64,000 bases of DNA from CAVTYH01 sp963738835 (GCA_963738835.1 CAVTYH010000003.1:323406-387405), one strand, 5' to 3'. Counted from the stretch's first letter, positions 1 to 9,079 are shown. Numbers and translations are program-made. The notes: generated from the sequence alone by a model not told the origin.

Positions 1-281
1 GGTCCCGCGACTGGAACGTGCGATTGGCGTAATCTATCGGCCAGAAACGGAACTAGCTAGCCACTACTTCCATGCCGAGCTCGCGCATCAGTTCGACGAG
101 TTTATCTGGTTCGATCGCACTGAGGCCGTACATCCGGTTACAACCCCGGAGGCCCAGCGTCTCCCGCCGGAACACCCTTTTTATTTTCAGTAGCCGCACC
201 ATGGATCCGAATGTCGAAGAGGCGCCGGCACGGCCGATGTGGGCGCACGGGTTGATTATCTGTGAGCAAACGCCGTCAGTA
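1..281. other. Left-edge stretch without a recognisable gene
   Basis: An 82-codon open frame runs on the minus strand (53-301), ending in residues MYGLSAIEPDKLVELMRELG. It lies where the C-terminal part of the AbiEii toxin should be but does not resemble it to my eye. It may be the tail of another truncated gene or the product of the toxin frame disruption. Nothing else can be supported. Confidence 0.3.
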
Positions 282-612
282 TCATGCTGTTGGTTTTGCA
301 TCGCAATCTGTTACCGGCGGACTGCTGTAAGCGCGATGATCTCTTAATGTATGGACGAGGCGTACAAGATTCTTGGCTTGATCCCGCAGATGGCGGAGAT
401 TGGGACGTGAAATCCAGGTCCTCAGAGAAACGGTACGTTTCAAAGTAGCATTTTTTGAGGCACGTACCTCCCTTGAAAACCCACGTATCGTGAAGCGCCG
501 GGTGCTGGTTGATGCCAGCGAGCAGCCAGCCCAGAACGTAATCCTTCTCGATGACGTGGGTTTGCAGGCTGGCCTGTGTTGCCAATTCAACGATTTCATT
601 CTTGGGAATCAC
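282..612 (-). pseudogene. AbiEii-type nucleotidyltransferase toxin, N-terminal part, frame disrupted
   Basis: The first 69 residues read like an AbiEii/AbiGii-family toxin of type IV toxin-antitoxin systems: EKDYVLGWLLAG is followed by FKGGTCLKK and RFSEDLDF, the nucleotidyltransferase-fold signature of the family. The frame breaks near position 405, just after the SEDLDF motif. About 40 more plausible residues follow in another frame (SNLRHLRDQAKNL) down to about 282, and then similarity is lost. Normal family members are roughly 250-320 residues, so the C-terminal half is missing. The ATG overlaps the stop of the upstream antitoxin gene (ATGA), the usual antitoxin-toxin coupling. As read, the toxin would be inactive; whether that is real or a sequence error cannot be told here. 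Confidence 0.6.
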
Positions 613-1430
613 GCTGTTGCCTCCGTTCCGAAGGAGAGCATCGAGGGGACGAACAGCCGCCAGCGGGTTACCAGCTTGTCGCCCTTGAGTGCCGGATCGA
701 GCTGTGCATTACCTTTGCTGAGCCGCGATTTGCAGGCATTTACCAGAAAATGGTCGCCGCCCAGCAGCTGCTCCGCCAGAAAGCCCAGCCGCTTGAATAC
801 TGCCGCGTTGCCGAGGCGCTCAGCGTATTCGACCAGTTGCTGAGGATTGAGGTGAGGGCTTTTGATGTAGTTCCTGAAACAGTCGATGACATGCTCAACG
901 CCCCCACCGGCCCACGGATTGGAAAGCATGTCCACGATGGTCCGTGTCGGGTCGGATACCGACAGTTTCTTTTCCTTTTTCCAAACGGTCTTCGTGCCGA
1001 ATTGCTGATCGGGCGAGATGTGCGTCACAACGAAGGGAATGTGATGAATGAGCTGGTGGCGTTTGGCGACGGCCCGCGCGGTGAAGACACAGATGTCCCG
1101 GAAAACCTGCTCGGTCAGGTCCCAATGCTCGGCAGCCGACCATCCGCCGACATAAGCCGGCCCGAACAGGTCGGGAATGACGATCCAAGCATCCTCAAGA
1201 GCGCGATCCTTGTTGATCGACTCTAAGGGGACCGGAACGTAAACTCCCCTCTTGATACGGCTCAGCCAGCCCTGCTTGCACCAGCGCGCGAGCGCCTTCG
1301 CTGCGTCCTCTCTGCCGATTCCCAGGATGCGGCCAGCGTTTTCGACTGTCAGGACATCCCCGCCCTCGCGCAACAGTTTTCCGAGGCGTTCACGCGTCCG
1401 CGAACGGCCTCCGGCTTCGTCATTGGCCAT
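609..1430 (-). CDS. AbiEi-family antitoxin, transcriptional regulator
   Basis: A protein of about 273 residues with an N-terminal winged-helix region (LTVENAGRILGIGREDAAKALARW, then LSRIKRGVYVPVP) and a C-terminal domain matching the AbiEi antitoxin architecture of type IV systems. In that family the antitoxin represses its own operon and counteracts the partner nucleotidyltransferase. The open frame extends upstream to 1514, but the extra residues (MMYFSCPAWYTSS...) are not protein-like and run over the promoter, so I place the start at 1430 (MANDEAGG), with 1442 as an alternative. The toxin gene follows with a 4-base overlap. The antitoxin frame is intact although the toxin is broken. Confidence 0.75.
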   Translation of the reverse strand: MANDEAGGRSRTRERLGKLLREGGDVLTVENAGRILGIGREDAAKALARWCKQGWLSRIKRGVYVPVPLESINKDRALEDAWIVIPDLFGPAYVGGWSAAEHWDLTEQVFRDICVFTARAVAKRHQLIHHIPFVVTHISPDQQFGTKTVWKKEKKLSVSDPTRTIVDMLSNPWAGGGVEHVIDCFRNYIKSPHLNPQQLVEYAERLGNAAVFKRLGFLAEQLLGGDHFLVNACKSRLSKGNAQLDPALKGDKLVTRWRLFVPSMLSFGTEATA

Positions 1431-1450
1431 GCTACATTCCATCTCTTGAA

Positions 1451-1510
1451 AATAATCATAATCGTGAATTATTATAGATGAAGTGTACCATGCCGGGCAT
1501 GAAAAGTACA
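1451..1510 (-). promoter_or_regulatory. Promoter with candidate operator palindromes for the AbiE operon
   Basis: Reading the minus strand towards the antitoxin start there is a perfect TATAAT (1476-1471). Inverted repeats lie around it: AATAAT/ATTATT (1451-1456 and 1468-1473) downstream of it, and upstream CATGCC-G-GGCATG (1489-1501) nested within TGTAC/GTACA (1484-1488 and 1506-1510). AbiEi proteins are known to bind inverted repeats in their own promoter, so these palindromes are good operator candidates. No convincing -35 was found. Confidence 0.5.
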
Positions 1511-1783
1511 TCAAAAATCGAGAAAACGCGCATTTAGCGGAAAATCGTGGCCTTCGATGTACTTGCGCGGTCCTGCAAAACCATTGGGCGTTTGGCTCGT
1601 GTGCCGTCGCAGCTGCAATGGCAGGACGGCGAACTCAGCAGTTGGCTCATTGGCCGAGATCGAATGCAACGTCGATCACGCAGAGCTCCATAACGTATTC
1701 AAAGTGATTTAGATGGATTCACTATGGATGGACGGCCACGATTCCCGCTGGGCAGAATTGCGATTACTTGTAAGGCAAGGGCG

Positions 1784-2011
1784 ATGCTGACTTTCACCGA
1801 CGCTTTGAACGGATTGATGTCGCATGCCAACGGCGAATGGGGACTGTTGCCGCTGGAAGAATGGTGGGAAAACGAGCTATCCGTGGAGCATGGCCATCAA
1901 GTCAACTCGATCCATCTGGCCAGCAACGGTAAGCGATTCTGGATCATCACCGAAGCAGATCGCTCGGTGACGACGATCATGCTCCCCTCGGAAAACCGAC
2001 ACGGTTCGTGA
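1784..2011 (+). CDS. Small acidic protein upstream of rep, unknown function
   Basis: A 75-residue frame from an internal ATG at 1784 (MLTFTDALNGLMSHANGEWG...). The open frame starts at 1724, but the first 20 residues are basic and unlike the rest. The composition is that of a folded protein, with GLLPLEEWWENE, VNSIHLASNGKRFWIITEAD and a C-terminal TTIMLPSE. It lies just upstream of the replication initiator on the same strand and could be cotranscribed with it. I do not recognise a named family; a role in replicon copy control or maintenance would be a guess from position only. Confidence 0.5.
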   Translation: MLTFTDALNGLMSHANGEWGLLPLEEWWENELSVEHGHQVNSIHLASNGKRFWIITEADRSVTTIMLPSENRHGS

Positions 2012-2052
2012 TGCCTCAGCATAAGAAGACGGATTGCGCGAATTGACCGTCG

Positions 2053-3513
2053 GTGGTTACGCTTTTGCCTGTGATGATCAGGAGCGGTCCACACCAGACC
2101 AACGGCGCCTCGACAAGGCAGGCGGCCGTTCCCACTTTGCAGAATGGCCTTGGCCAACTGACACTTGTCGAGCACGCTCTTTGCCCCCTCGATTGCTCGA
2201 TCGGTGCTGACGTTCACCGCAGCCAATTTAGCTTCGCCGGTGCGGACCGAAAGCGACGAACGGCGATCGCGACAGTCGCGGCGCCATTCGGCCTACTGCC
2301 CGGCGATGAGTTCTTCCTGTGGGGGCTGCTTGGGCTATCGTTTGCACAGCCGGAGGCCACACCAGACCTTTATGCCACGCCGCATTTTATTTTGCGTCAG
2401 CTAGGCTGCATCGACGCCGGGTCGGACCGAGGCGGCAGTGCCTATCGTGGTTTCCGCGACTCGCTGAAGCGCCTTGCCGCCGCCAGCTACTATTGCGACA
2501 GTTTTTACGATCCGATTCGTCAGGAACATCGAGAAGTCAGTTTTGGATTTTTGAGCTACAGTTTGCCGATCGATCCGGGATCGTCCCGAGCATGGCGCAT
2601 TGTTTGGGATCCACTGTTCTTTGAATACTGCAGGGGCGCTCGTGCGTGTCTGGGATTCGACTTGAGCGTTTATCGCCGGCTCGACCCCGCGGCTCGGCGA
2701 TTGTACTTGTTTCTTGCCAAAATCTTTTGGCGTCGAGAATGGACGCATTGGATTGATGCGCGAGCACTGGCCGTGAATGTGCTTGGATTCTCCGAAACGG
2801 TTGCCATGAGAAATTTGAAACAGAAGGTCAAGCGGGCCGTCCTACGTCTAGGCGAACACGATCTCGTTCATGTTTCTCAAACTGTCGACACACGAGAGTT
2901 GTTTCTCGACCGCGACGGCGGCGGATCGGCACTGCGACTTCGACGAGGGCCTGCATTCCGAAAAGAATCGCCCCGAGTCGATATGGAATCAGTTAGATCG
3001 CTTCCAATTTTCGAGCCGTTGCGCTCGATTGGGCTGGACGAAAAGACAATCGGCTGGATTGCCAAGAACTACCGGCATAGTCTGATTCAGCAATGGGCAG
3101 ACATTACCCTGGCGGCCAAAGAGCGGCAGGGACCGAGATTCTTCAAGAAGAGCACCCCGGCCTATTTCATTGACAATCTCCGCGAGGCTGCCGAAAACGG
3201 CCGCACGCCGCCCGATTGGTGGTGGGCCTGCAAGCGCGAGGAAGAGCAACGAATCACTGCGCCCGTGGCCAACAAGTTTATCGAGCAGGTGCAACGCCTG
3301 GCTGATTGCAGCGAACGTACGGAGGGGAGCCGCGAGAGTGCATTTCTCGATTTCCTGCGCGGGCCTGGGCGAGCTGAATTCGACGCTTTGCTGCGCCAGA
3401 CATTCGCCGATTTCCGACAGGGTGGAATCCCCGCAGAGCAAGCGCACCAGAGGGCGACCGAAATATGCGTCGCTCACTTGCGAAGGCGTTTCTTCAAAGA
3501 GCTGGCGGCCTAG
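2053..3513 (+). CDS. Replication initiator protein (RPA/RepA type)
   Basis: A 486-residue frame resembling the replication initiator protein A family of plasmids and integrated elements. Family-like segments are LTLVEHALCPLD near residue 36, LLPGDEFFLWGLL near 82, a winged-helix-like middle region around residues 210-270 (VYRRLDPAARRLYLFLAKIFWR) and an Arg-rich C-terminus (EICVAHLRRRFFKELAA). The first 30 or so residues are not protein-like, so the true start is probably downstream of the GTG at 2053; an ATG exists at 2074. The frame is intact. Three direct repeats at exact 33-bp spacing lie 170 bp beyond the stop, a fitting origin for an iteron-binding initiator. Its presence suggests an integrated plasmid-like replicon rather than ordinary chromosomal content. 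Confidence 0.7.
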   Translation: MVTLLPVMIRSGPHQTNGASTRQAAVPTLQNGLGQLTLVEHALCPLDCSIGADVHRSQFSFAGADRKRRTAIATVAAPFGLLPGDEFFLWGLLGLSFAQPEATPDLYATPHFILRQLGCIDAGSDRGGSAYRGFRDSLKRLAAASYYCDSFYDPIRQEHREVSFGFLSYSLPIDPGSSRAWRIVWDPLFFEYCRGARACLGFDLSVYRRLDPAARRLYLFLAKIFWRREWTHWIDARALAVNVLGFSETVAMRNLKQKVKRAVLRLGEHDLVHVSQTVDTRELFLDRDGGGSALRLRRGPAFRKESPRVDMESVRSLPIFEPLRSIGLDEKTIGWIAKNYRHSLIQQWADITLAAKERQGPRFFKKSTPAYFIDNLREAAENGRTPPDWWWACKREEEQRITAPVANKFIEQVQRLADCSERTEGSRESAFLDFLRGPGRAEFDALLRQTFADFRQGGIPAEQAHQRATEICVAHLRRRFFKELAA

Positions 3514-3680
3514 TCAACATCCAATTGGACCAAGAAGGTTTAACTAGGCAGTAGCCCTTTGCTCATTAACTTTGATCAGATTCTTTCTTTGCTCGCGGGT
3601 GAGTTGACCGGATACCTGGCGAAAGGATGAACGATTTCCGGTCGTTGTCTCGTCGTCAGTCGGTCATTGAGCACAAGATT

Positions 3681-3764
3681 GCAACGCGCTTGCCACGCCA
3701 TCTCCGAAGACCTGCAACGCCACTGCCACGCCTCGGGCCTGATTCTGCAACGCCCTTGCCACGT
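3681..3764 (+). repeat. Three direct repeats at 33-bp period, candidate iterons/origin
   Basis: The 18-mer GCAACGCGCTTGCCACGC at 3681 recurs with 3 and 2 changes at 3714 and 3747, so the period is exactly 33 bp, close to three DNA turns. Copies 1 and 3 contain a GCAA-N5-TTGC dyad. The stretch just upstream (3555-3600) is relatively A+T rich, and the neighbouring gene is a replication initiator. Same-face direct repeats next to rep are the hallmark of iteron origins. The 33-bp period is also a multiple of 3, so a coding repeat is possible, but neither strand gives a convincing protein. Confidence 0.5.
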
Positions 3765-3789
3765 ATATGTCGTCCGCGAATAGTCACCC

Positions 3790-3805
3790 GGCAAACCAGT
3801 TTGCC
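3790..3805. repeat. Perfect 7-bp inverted repeat beside the iterons
   Basis: GGCAAAC-CA-GTTTGCC forms a perfect dyad 26 bp beyond the last direct repeat and shares the GCAA/TTGC halves found inside the iterons. An inverted initiator-binding site near an iteron array is common in iteron replicons; that reading is inference. Confidence 0.35.
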
Positions 3806-4214
3806 GGCGCCCGATAGCGGTGCGGCGTCTATTCGCGAACGAATCTCCCGTTCCGCCGTGCGGCGGCAGAAGCACTCGTTCTGCAAGTCGGACAAATGGA
3901 CGGACAGCCTTGCCTATAGGTAGAGGCAGCAGGATCGACGGATCGGTCCTGCGACTGTCACGTTCACCAACACTTGGCAGTGTCTTTTTCAATCAAGCAG
4001 CGTACTTAGCAAAGCCAGCTACCAACTGGCCCAAGAGGATGGAGTTAACCGCCCATCACGCGCTGCGCCAGTAGAGCCGGGTGCCATGAGAATGGCTTGT
4101 CCGTGCTCGACGGAGGCTCAACGAACTAATCCGTCTGACTTTGTATGTCAGGCGATCAATCTCGTTGTTCTATCCGATAGTTATCGCTTCGCGAACAAGG
4201 GCGATGCGGACAGA

Positions 4215-5245
4215 GTCGCTTGTTTAGCGACCCGTCATGTTTCAAAGTCGGTGAGTTGTCGGCCTATGCCGGCAACAAATCCGCCCACGGGGTTCGGTCC
4301 GCCACTGGCGGATCGTTCAACGTGTGCCCGCGTGGGGAGCTTCCGTGTGGCGACACACGGAACCGGGGAGACGACAATCCTCGGCGATCGATGCAAATCG
4401 ACGGCGAATAGCTCAACCACGAAAGGCTCGTAAGAGCTTGCGGGTCAGTGTTCTGGGAGACGACGCCGAAATGCTCGCTCGCTGCGGATACTTCACAGCG
4501 AACGACGATGAAAAGGCTTTGGCTGAACGGTAAGGGAGGAGCTTCTTTCTTCTGTCCCCCGAAATGGCAAGGCGTGCAAGCGCACGCCGCTGCCGAAAGT
4601 ATGCCGCACCGGAAGGTCGGACATACAGCCAACAGTCTGCGGGATAACACCCGCTAGTCACGTGAACCAGAATGCGAAGAACATGGCTAACGCAGGAAGG
4701 ACTTTAGGGGCCGGCTTGGTCGCCGGTGTCCGCCGCGTCGGGCGGATGATTCAAATCCTGAAGTCTGGGAGTGGGGCTCAAGTAGAAGCCAGCACGTGAA
4801 TGGCGCAAGTCATGTCACGCGGCTGGGCGAATTTCGCGGGAAGGCACTCGCGGTTCGTTGGCGTCTTACGGATGGTGCCGGGGACAAAATGCCACAACGA
4901 AAGGGCCGACTGGTAGTTTGCTGATTGAAAGAGTCGATCGTCGTGCCCGGTCTCCTTCGGGAGCCGGGCGCGGCGGCTTTCCTTGGATGGAATCCAAGTG
5001 GCTGAAGGCCACGAGCCTGGGAGGGTTCGTGCCTGCGGCGGTGAGCTGATGGCGGAGCAGTTGCCGTGTGCTTTGCACCCGGCCGTTTGCTTGTAAGGTT
5101 GGCGGAGCGGTACGCCTATAAATTTGGCGGCGTGCAACTTGGAAGAAAGTTGCACGCCGCACGGGCGGACTGCACCGCAGCGGTTTTGGATGGTTTCGAT
5201 TGTTCGCCACGGTTTTTCGGTTGGGGACTGGCCGCAATCAGTCCC
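4215..5245 (+). ncRNA. Candidate large structured non-coding RNA (about 1 kb)
   Basis: There is no believable gene here, but at least 15 stem-loops follow closely. Examples: 9-bp stem 4255-4276; 8-bp stem 4296-4314; 9-bp stem with GCGA loop 4341-4362; 7-bp stem 4363-4384; 5-bp stem with GCAA loop 4388-4401; 4-bp stem with GTAA loop 4426-4437; 6-bp stem 4479-4501; 7-bp stem 4571-4588; 5-bp stem 4639-4654; 6-bp stems 4710-4727 and 4729-4746; a bulged 10-bp stem capped by TTCG 4945-4969; 7-bp stem 4982-4998; 5-bp stem 4998-5012; a perfect 14-bp stem 5127-5160; 7-bp stem 5224-5245. Three GNRA loops and one UUCG loop fit only the plus strand. This is the signature of a large ornate RNA of the GOLLD/ROOL kind or of a degenerate ribozyme, but I can identify neither. 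No group II domain V was found. Confidence 0.55.
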
Positions 5246-5307
5246 GTCTTTGCGCACCCTTACGCCAGAGGCGGAAGCAATGCGCCGATCGCGCGCGACC
5301 GTTTGGT

Positions 5308-5553
5308 ATGAAGTACCGATGTGTCGCCGCGTCTCCAACCGGCTTTGTTCAGCAGCTTGCCGTGCAATACTTGGCTCACGGCTATTGGTTTTACGTGCAG
5401 GGACGAATTCCGGATGGGAAGGACCCGTTGGCGGTGGATGCAAAACTTCTGGTCAAATACGGGATCGGCGTGTCGCGCCAATCGCGGGCACGCCCCAAGG
5501 CCCCCGGATCGCCCTGGCGCTATCGGAGGACCTATTCCACTGGCAGCGTTTAG
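5308..5553 (+). CDS. Short conserved-looking ORF after the structured RNA, 3' truncated
   Basis: Begins MKYRCVAASPTGFVQQLAVQ and continues through YLAHGYWFYVQGRIPDGKDP and VDAKLLVKYGIGVSRQSRAR. It has a clear protein composition with an aromatic core, but I cannot attach it to a characterised family. After about residue 66 (position 5505) it runs into DNA that encodes a GH130 enzyme in another frame, so the natural C-terminus is lost and the last 15 residues are junction read-through. The ATG follows the last stem-loop of the structured RNA by about 60 bases on the same strand, which suggests an RNA-plus-protein unit. No good ribosome-binding site is visible. Confidence 0.45.
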   Translation: MKYRCVAASPTGFVQQLAVQYLAHGYWFYVQGRIPDGKDPLAVDAKLLVKYGIGVSRQSRARPKAPGSPWRYRRTYSTGSV

Positions 5554-6257
5554 GACTCGCGACCTTCCGTCCGTATCAAGGCATCGAATTCGACGGGGTG
5601 GACGACAAAGACGCCTCCATATTCCCCGTTGCCATTCCTGACCCATCCGGACAACCGGCAATGGCCATGCTCCATCGGCCACTTTTTCCCGGCACTCGTC
5701 CGGAGGAAACCGCCTGCCACCCTGCATCCCGCGAAGTCGATCTCGATCGCGAAAGCATTTGGATTTCCTACTGTCCACTGGGCGACGCTGGCGATGCGCC
5801 CTATTACCTCGGCCACTTTACCTTACACAGCCGGTTGGCCAGTCCCGTGGCGCCCTGGGAGCGGCTCAAAATCGGTAGCGGCACCCCGCCCGTCCTAACA
5901 CAACATGGCTGGCTGATCATTTACCACGGTGTGAGCGAAATGGACGAGCCGGGCAACGACGGACACCAGCTGTGCTATTCGGCGGGGGTGATGGTGCTCT
6001 CGAAAGAGCATCCGCGCGTGATACGCTACCGCTCGCCGGAACCGGTGCTGACGCCGACGCTGCCTCAAGAACGTTGCGGGACCATCGCCAACGTCGTTTT
6101 TCCCACCGGCATCGACCGCCGCAACGATCTCGGATTGCCGGACCGCTTCGACGTTTATTACGGGATGGCCGACAACCGGATTGGCGTGGCGCGCCTGCAC
6201 CTGCCGATTTGCCTCCCACCGGGAGGAGACGCCGACCCGTCGGAAGCAAAGGTATAA
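5505..6257 (+). pseudogene. GH130 mannoside phosphorylase/glycosidase, 5'-truncated
   Basis: About 250 C-terminal residues of a GH130-family enzyme (beta-1,4-mannooligosaccharide phosphorylase group): LALSEDLFHWQRLG, AMLHRPLFPGTRPEE, GTPPVLTQHGWLIIYHGVSE, YSAGVMVLSKEHP, NVVFPTGID and FDVYYGMADNRIGVARL. Full-length enzymes have roughly 320-360 residues; here the N-terminal blades of the five-bladed propeller are absent and replaced by the ORF ending at the junction. The open frame extends upstream to 5124, but those codons belong to the structured-RNA region and are not protein-like. The sharp junction near 5505 marks an insertion or recombination point. Confidence 0.8.
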
Positions 6258-6380
6258 ATGCCGATTAACAGGAATTCAAAACCATAAATGAAGCTTCTTT
6301 GACAGCGCCTGTCGACCGATTTTGCCAACCACCTCGGACCAAGACTCTCTAAGGGTAGCCAGTACAGGAGGATTGTCATC

Positions 6381-8994
6381 GTGAATACGAATGCCGATAA
6401 GTCCGAGGCGAAGCAGGGGTCCAAGCCCGTGTCCAAAGACGATTTGAAAACGCTGCCTCTGTCGGAAGTGGAGAAAAAATTGGGGGCGTTGCCGGACGGC
6501 CTCAGTCAAGCCGAAGCACAGAAACGGCTGACTCAATATGGCCCAAACGAAATTGAAGAAAAGAAAACCAATCCGTTCCTGAAATTCCTCACTTACTTTT
6601 GGGGCCCGATTCCGTGGATGATCGAAGCCGCCGTGATCCTTTCGGCAGTTGCCCGGCATTGGCCGGACTTTGGCATCATACTCCTTCTGCTTGTTGCTAA
6701 CGCCGTGGTCGGGTTCTGGGAAGAACACCAGGCGGGCAATGCCATCGAAGCCCTGAAGGCCAAGTTGGCGATCAAAGCCCTTGTGAAACGTGATGGACAG
6801 TGGACCACCCCGGCGGCGCGAGAGCTTGTACCAGGAGACCTCATCCGCGTGCGTCTGGGTGACATCGTACCGGCGGACGCGCGACTGCTTGCGGGTGACC
6901 CAATTGAAGTTGATCAGTCAGTGCTGACCGGGGAGTCGTTGCCCGCCACTCGAAAATCCGGCGAAGCGGTGTTTTCCGGTTCGATTATTCGTCAAGGCGA
7001 AATCGACGCATTGGTTTACGCTACCGGCGCCAACACCTACTTCGGCAAAACGGCACAACTTGTCCAGGAGGCGCATACCGTCAGCCATTTTCAAAAGGCC
7101 GTATTAAAGATTGGCAATTATCTAATCATCCTCGCAGTGGCGCTGGTGGCGGTAATTATCGCCATCGCGATTTTTCGCGGAGATCGAATTCTGACCACCT
7201 TGCAATTCGCCTTGGTGCTGACCGTGGCCGCGATTCCCGTGGCGATGCCGACGGTGTTATCGGTGACAATGGCGGTGGGAGCGCGGCTGCTCGCCAAGAA
7301 AGAGGCGATCGTCAGCCGGTTGGTAGCCATCGAGGAATTGGCGGGCGTGGACGTGCTCTGCTCGGATAAGACCGGCACCCTTCCTCAGAACAAGCTCACG
7401 CTGGGCGATCCATTTAGCGTGGACAGTATCCCTGCCGACCAGGTGATTCTCTTTGCAGCACTGGCTTCACGCGCAGAAGACAAAGACACCATCGACCTAG
7501 CCGTGATCGCCGGTGTAAAGGACGCCAAAGCTTTGAAGAGCTATGAGGTGGTCCATTTCCAGCCGTTCGACCCGGTGCACAAGCGCACCGAAGCAACGAT
7601 CGAAGGGGCGGATGGAAAACAGTTTTATGTGGCAAAGGGTGCGCCGCAAGTCATCCTGCAGATGTCGACCAATGCCAATCAAGTAAAACCCGCCGTGGAG
7701 CAGGCAGTCGATGAATTTGCCTTGCGCGGCTTCCGTTCATTGGGGGTGGCCCGAGCAGATCAAGAAGGCAAGTGGCAGCTGCTGGGTGTGTTGCCCCTGT
7801 TCGATCCGCCACGGGAAGATGCCAAGGCAACCATCGCGACCGCACGACAGATGGGCGTAAAGGTCAAGATGGTTACAGGCGATGCATTTGCCATCGCCCG
7901 CGAAACCGCGAAGACCTTGGGAATGGGGACTGACGTTCTCGATGCCAGCGGCCTGGGCGACGCCAAGCGTCAGAAAACGAGCGCAGTGTCTGAATCTATT
8001 GAAAAGGCCGATGGGTTCGCCCAGGTGTTCCCCGAACACAAGTTCCACATCGTGGATGTTCTGCAAAAACGCGGCCACATCGTCGGCATGACGGGCGACG
8101 GTGTGAATGATGCCCCCGCGTTGAAGAAAGCCGACTGTGGCATCGCCGTTTCCGGCGCCACCGACGCCGCGCGCCGCAGCTGCCATTGTGCTGCTGACGC
8201 CCGGCCTGTCGGTAATCATCGACGCGATCAAGGAGAGCCGCCGCATCTTTCAGCGGATGAACAGCTACGCCGTCTACCGGATCGCCGAGACGCTGCGGGT
8301 ACTGTTCTTCATGACGCTGGCGATTCTAATCTTCAACTTTTATCCATTGACAGCGGTAATGATCGTGATGCTGGCATTGCTCAACGACGGAGCCATTCTG
8401 TCTATCGCCTATGACAACGTCCATTACAAGGATCAACCCGAAGCTTGGAACATGCGCATGGTGCTGGGCATCTCCACCGTCCTGGGCCTCATCGGGGTCG
8501 TCTCCGCGTTCGGCCTGTTTTATCTCGGCGAGCGCGTCTTTTATCTCGACCGCGCACATATCCAAACGCTGATGTACTTGAAACTGTCTGTGGCCGGACA
8601 TCTGACGATTTTCCTGACACGCACGCGCGGCCCATTCTGGTCTATACGCCCCGCGCGGATTCTATGGATCGCTGTGCTCGGCACGCAAATCGTGGCGACG
8701 TTGATTGCAGTTTATGGCCTGTTCATGACGCCGTTGGGTTGGGGCTGGGCGCTCTTCGTTTGGGGCTATGCATTGGCTTGGTTCTTACTAAATGACCGCG
8801 TGAAACTGCTCGCCTATCGGATATTTGACCCGGCCAAAGCCGCCTCGTCGGCTAAGAAGCCGCTCGATCTTACGCCGCAGATCGCCACTCGGGCCTATGA
8901 ACTATTTCAGCAGCGAGTACGCGGCGCCAGCCAGGCAGATCAAGACTGGCTTGAGGCGGAGCGCGAAATTCGGAAAGCTGAGTCTCCCAAATGA
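6381..8994 (+). CDS. P-type H+-transporting ATPase (plasma-membrane P3A type), one frameshift
   Basis: Encodes a P-type ATPase of the proton-efflux group, a membrane pump coupling ATP hydrolysis to cation export. Visible elements: N-terminal cytoplasmic segment, first membrane pairs (residues about 65-125), TGES actuator motif, phosphorylation motif DKTGT (followed by LPQN where LTQN is usual), MVTGDAFAIA, GMTGDGVNDAPALK, and a C-terminal membrane domain with at least five hydrophobic helices. The frame shifts near 8168 in a GC-alternating run (GATDAAR, then AAAAIVLLTPG in the other frame), equivalent to loss of two bases; both halves are well conserved, so a sequence error is likely. GTG start at 6381 with AGGAGG nine bases upstream. 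It stands alone; substrate assignment rests on overall similarity. Confidence 0.85.
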
Positions 8995-9079
8995 ACCGAC
9001 GCGTACCGCGGTGGTCGAGAATACTGATGAATCGACGGCTGAATTCGCCGCGTTTCCTCGGGAACACTGTCCCAAAATG

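Noticed and set aside
3627..3923. 98-codon plus-strand frame over the iterons
   Set aside because: The translation is an Arg/Pro-rich repeat produced by the 33-bp period; no start signal or protein character.
4498..4533. Reading frame ANDDEKALAER followed by TAA inside the structured region, resembling a tmRNA proteolysis tag
   Set aside because: tmRNA tags end in a hydrophobic ALAA-like motif, whereas this ends ALAER; no tRNA-like 5' and 3' halves or TTCGAC hallmark surround it. Probably coincidence.
4741..4762. GGAT-GATTCAA-ATCC, a tRNA T-arm look-alike
   Set aside because: The stem is only 4 bp, the loop register is wrong, and no acceptor or anticodon arm fits around it.
4322..5160. Possible ORF-less group II intron starting GTGTGCCCG
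   Set aside because: No domain V with a catalytic triad and GNRA tetraloop could be found before 5308, so the assignment is not supported.
4778..5443. 221-codon minus-strand open frame across the structured RNA
   Set aside because: Low-complexity, Arg/Pro/Ser-rich translation without any family pattern; it is open because of G+C-rich stems, not because it is a gene.
5124..5504. Upstream extension of the GH130 frame
   Set aside because: The codons before 5505 translate structured-RNA sequence and do not resemble a GH130 N-terminus.
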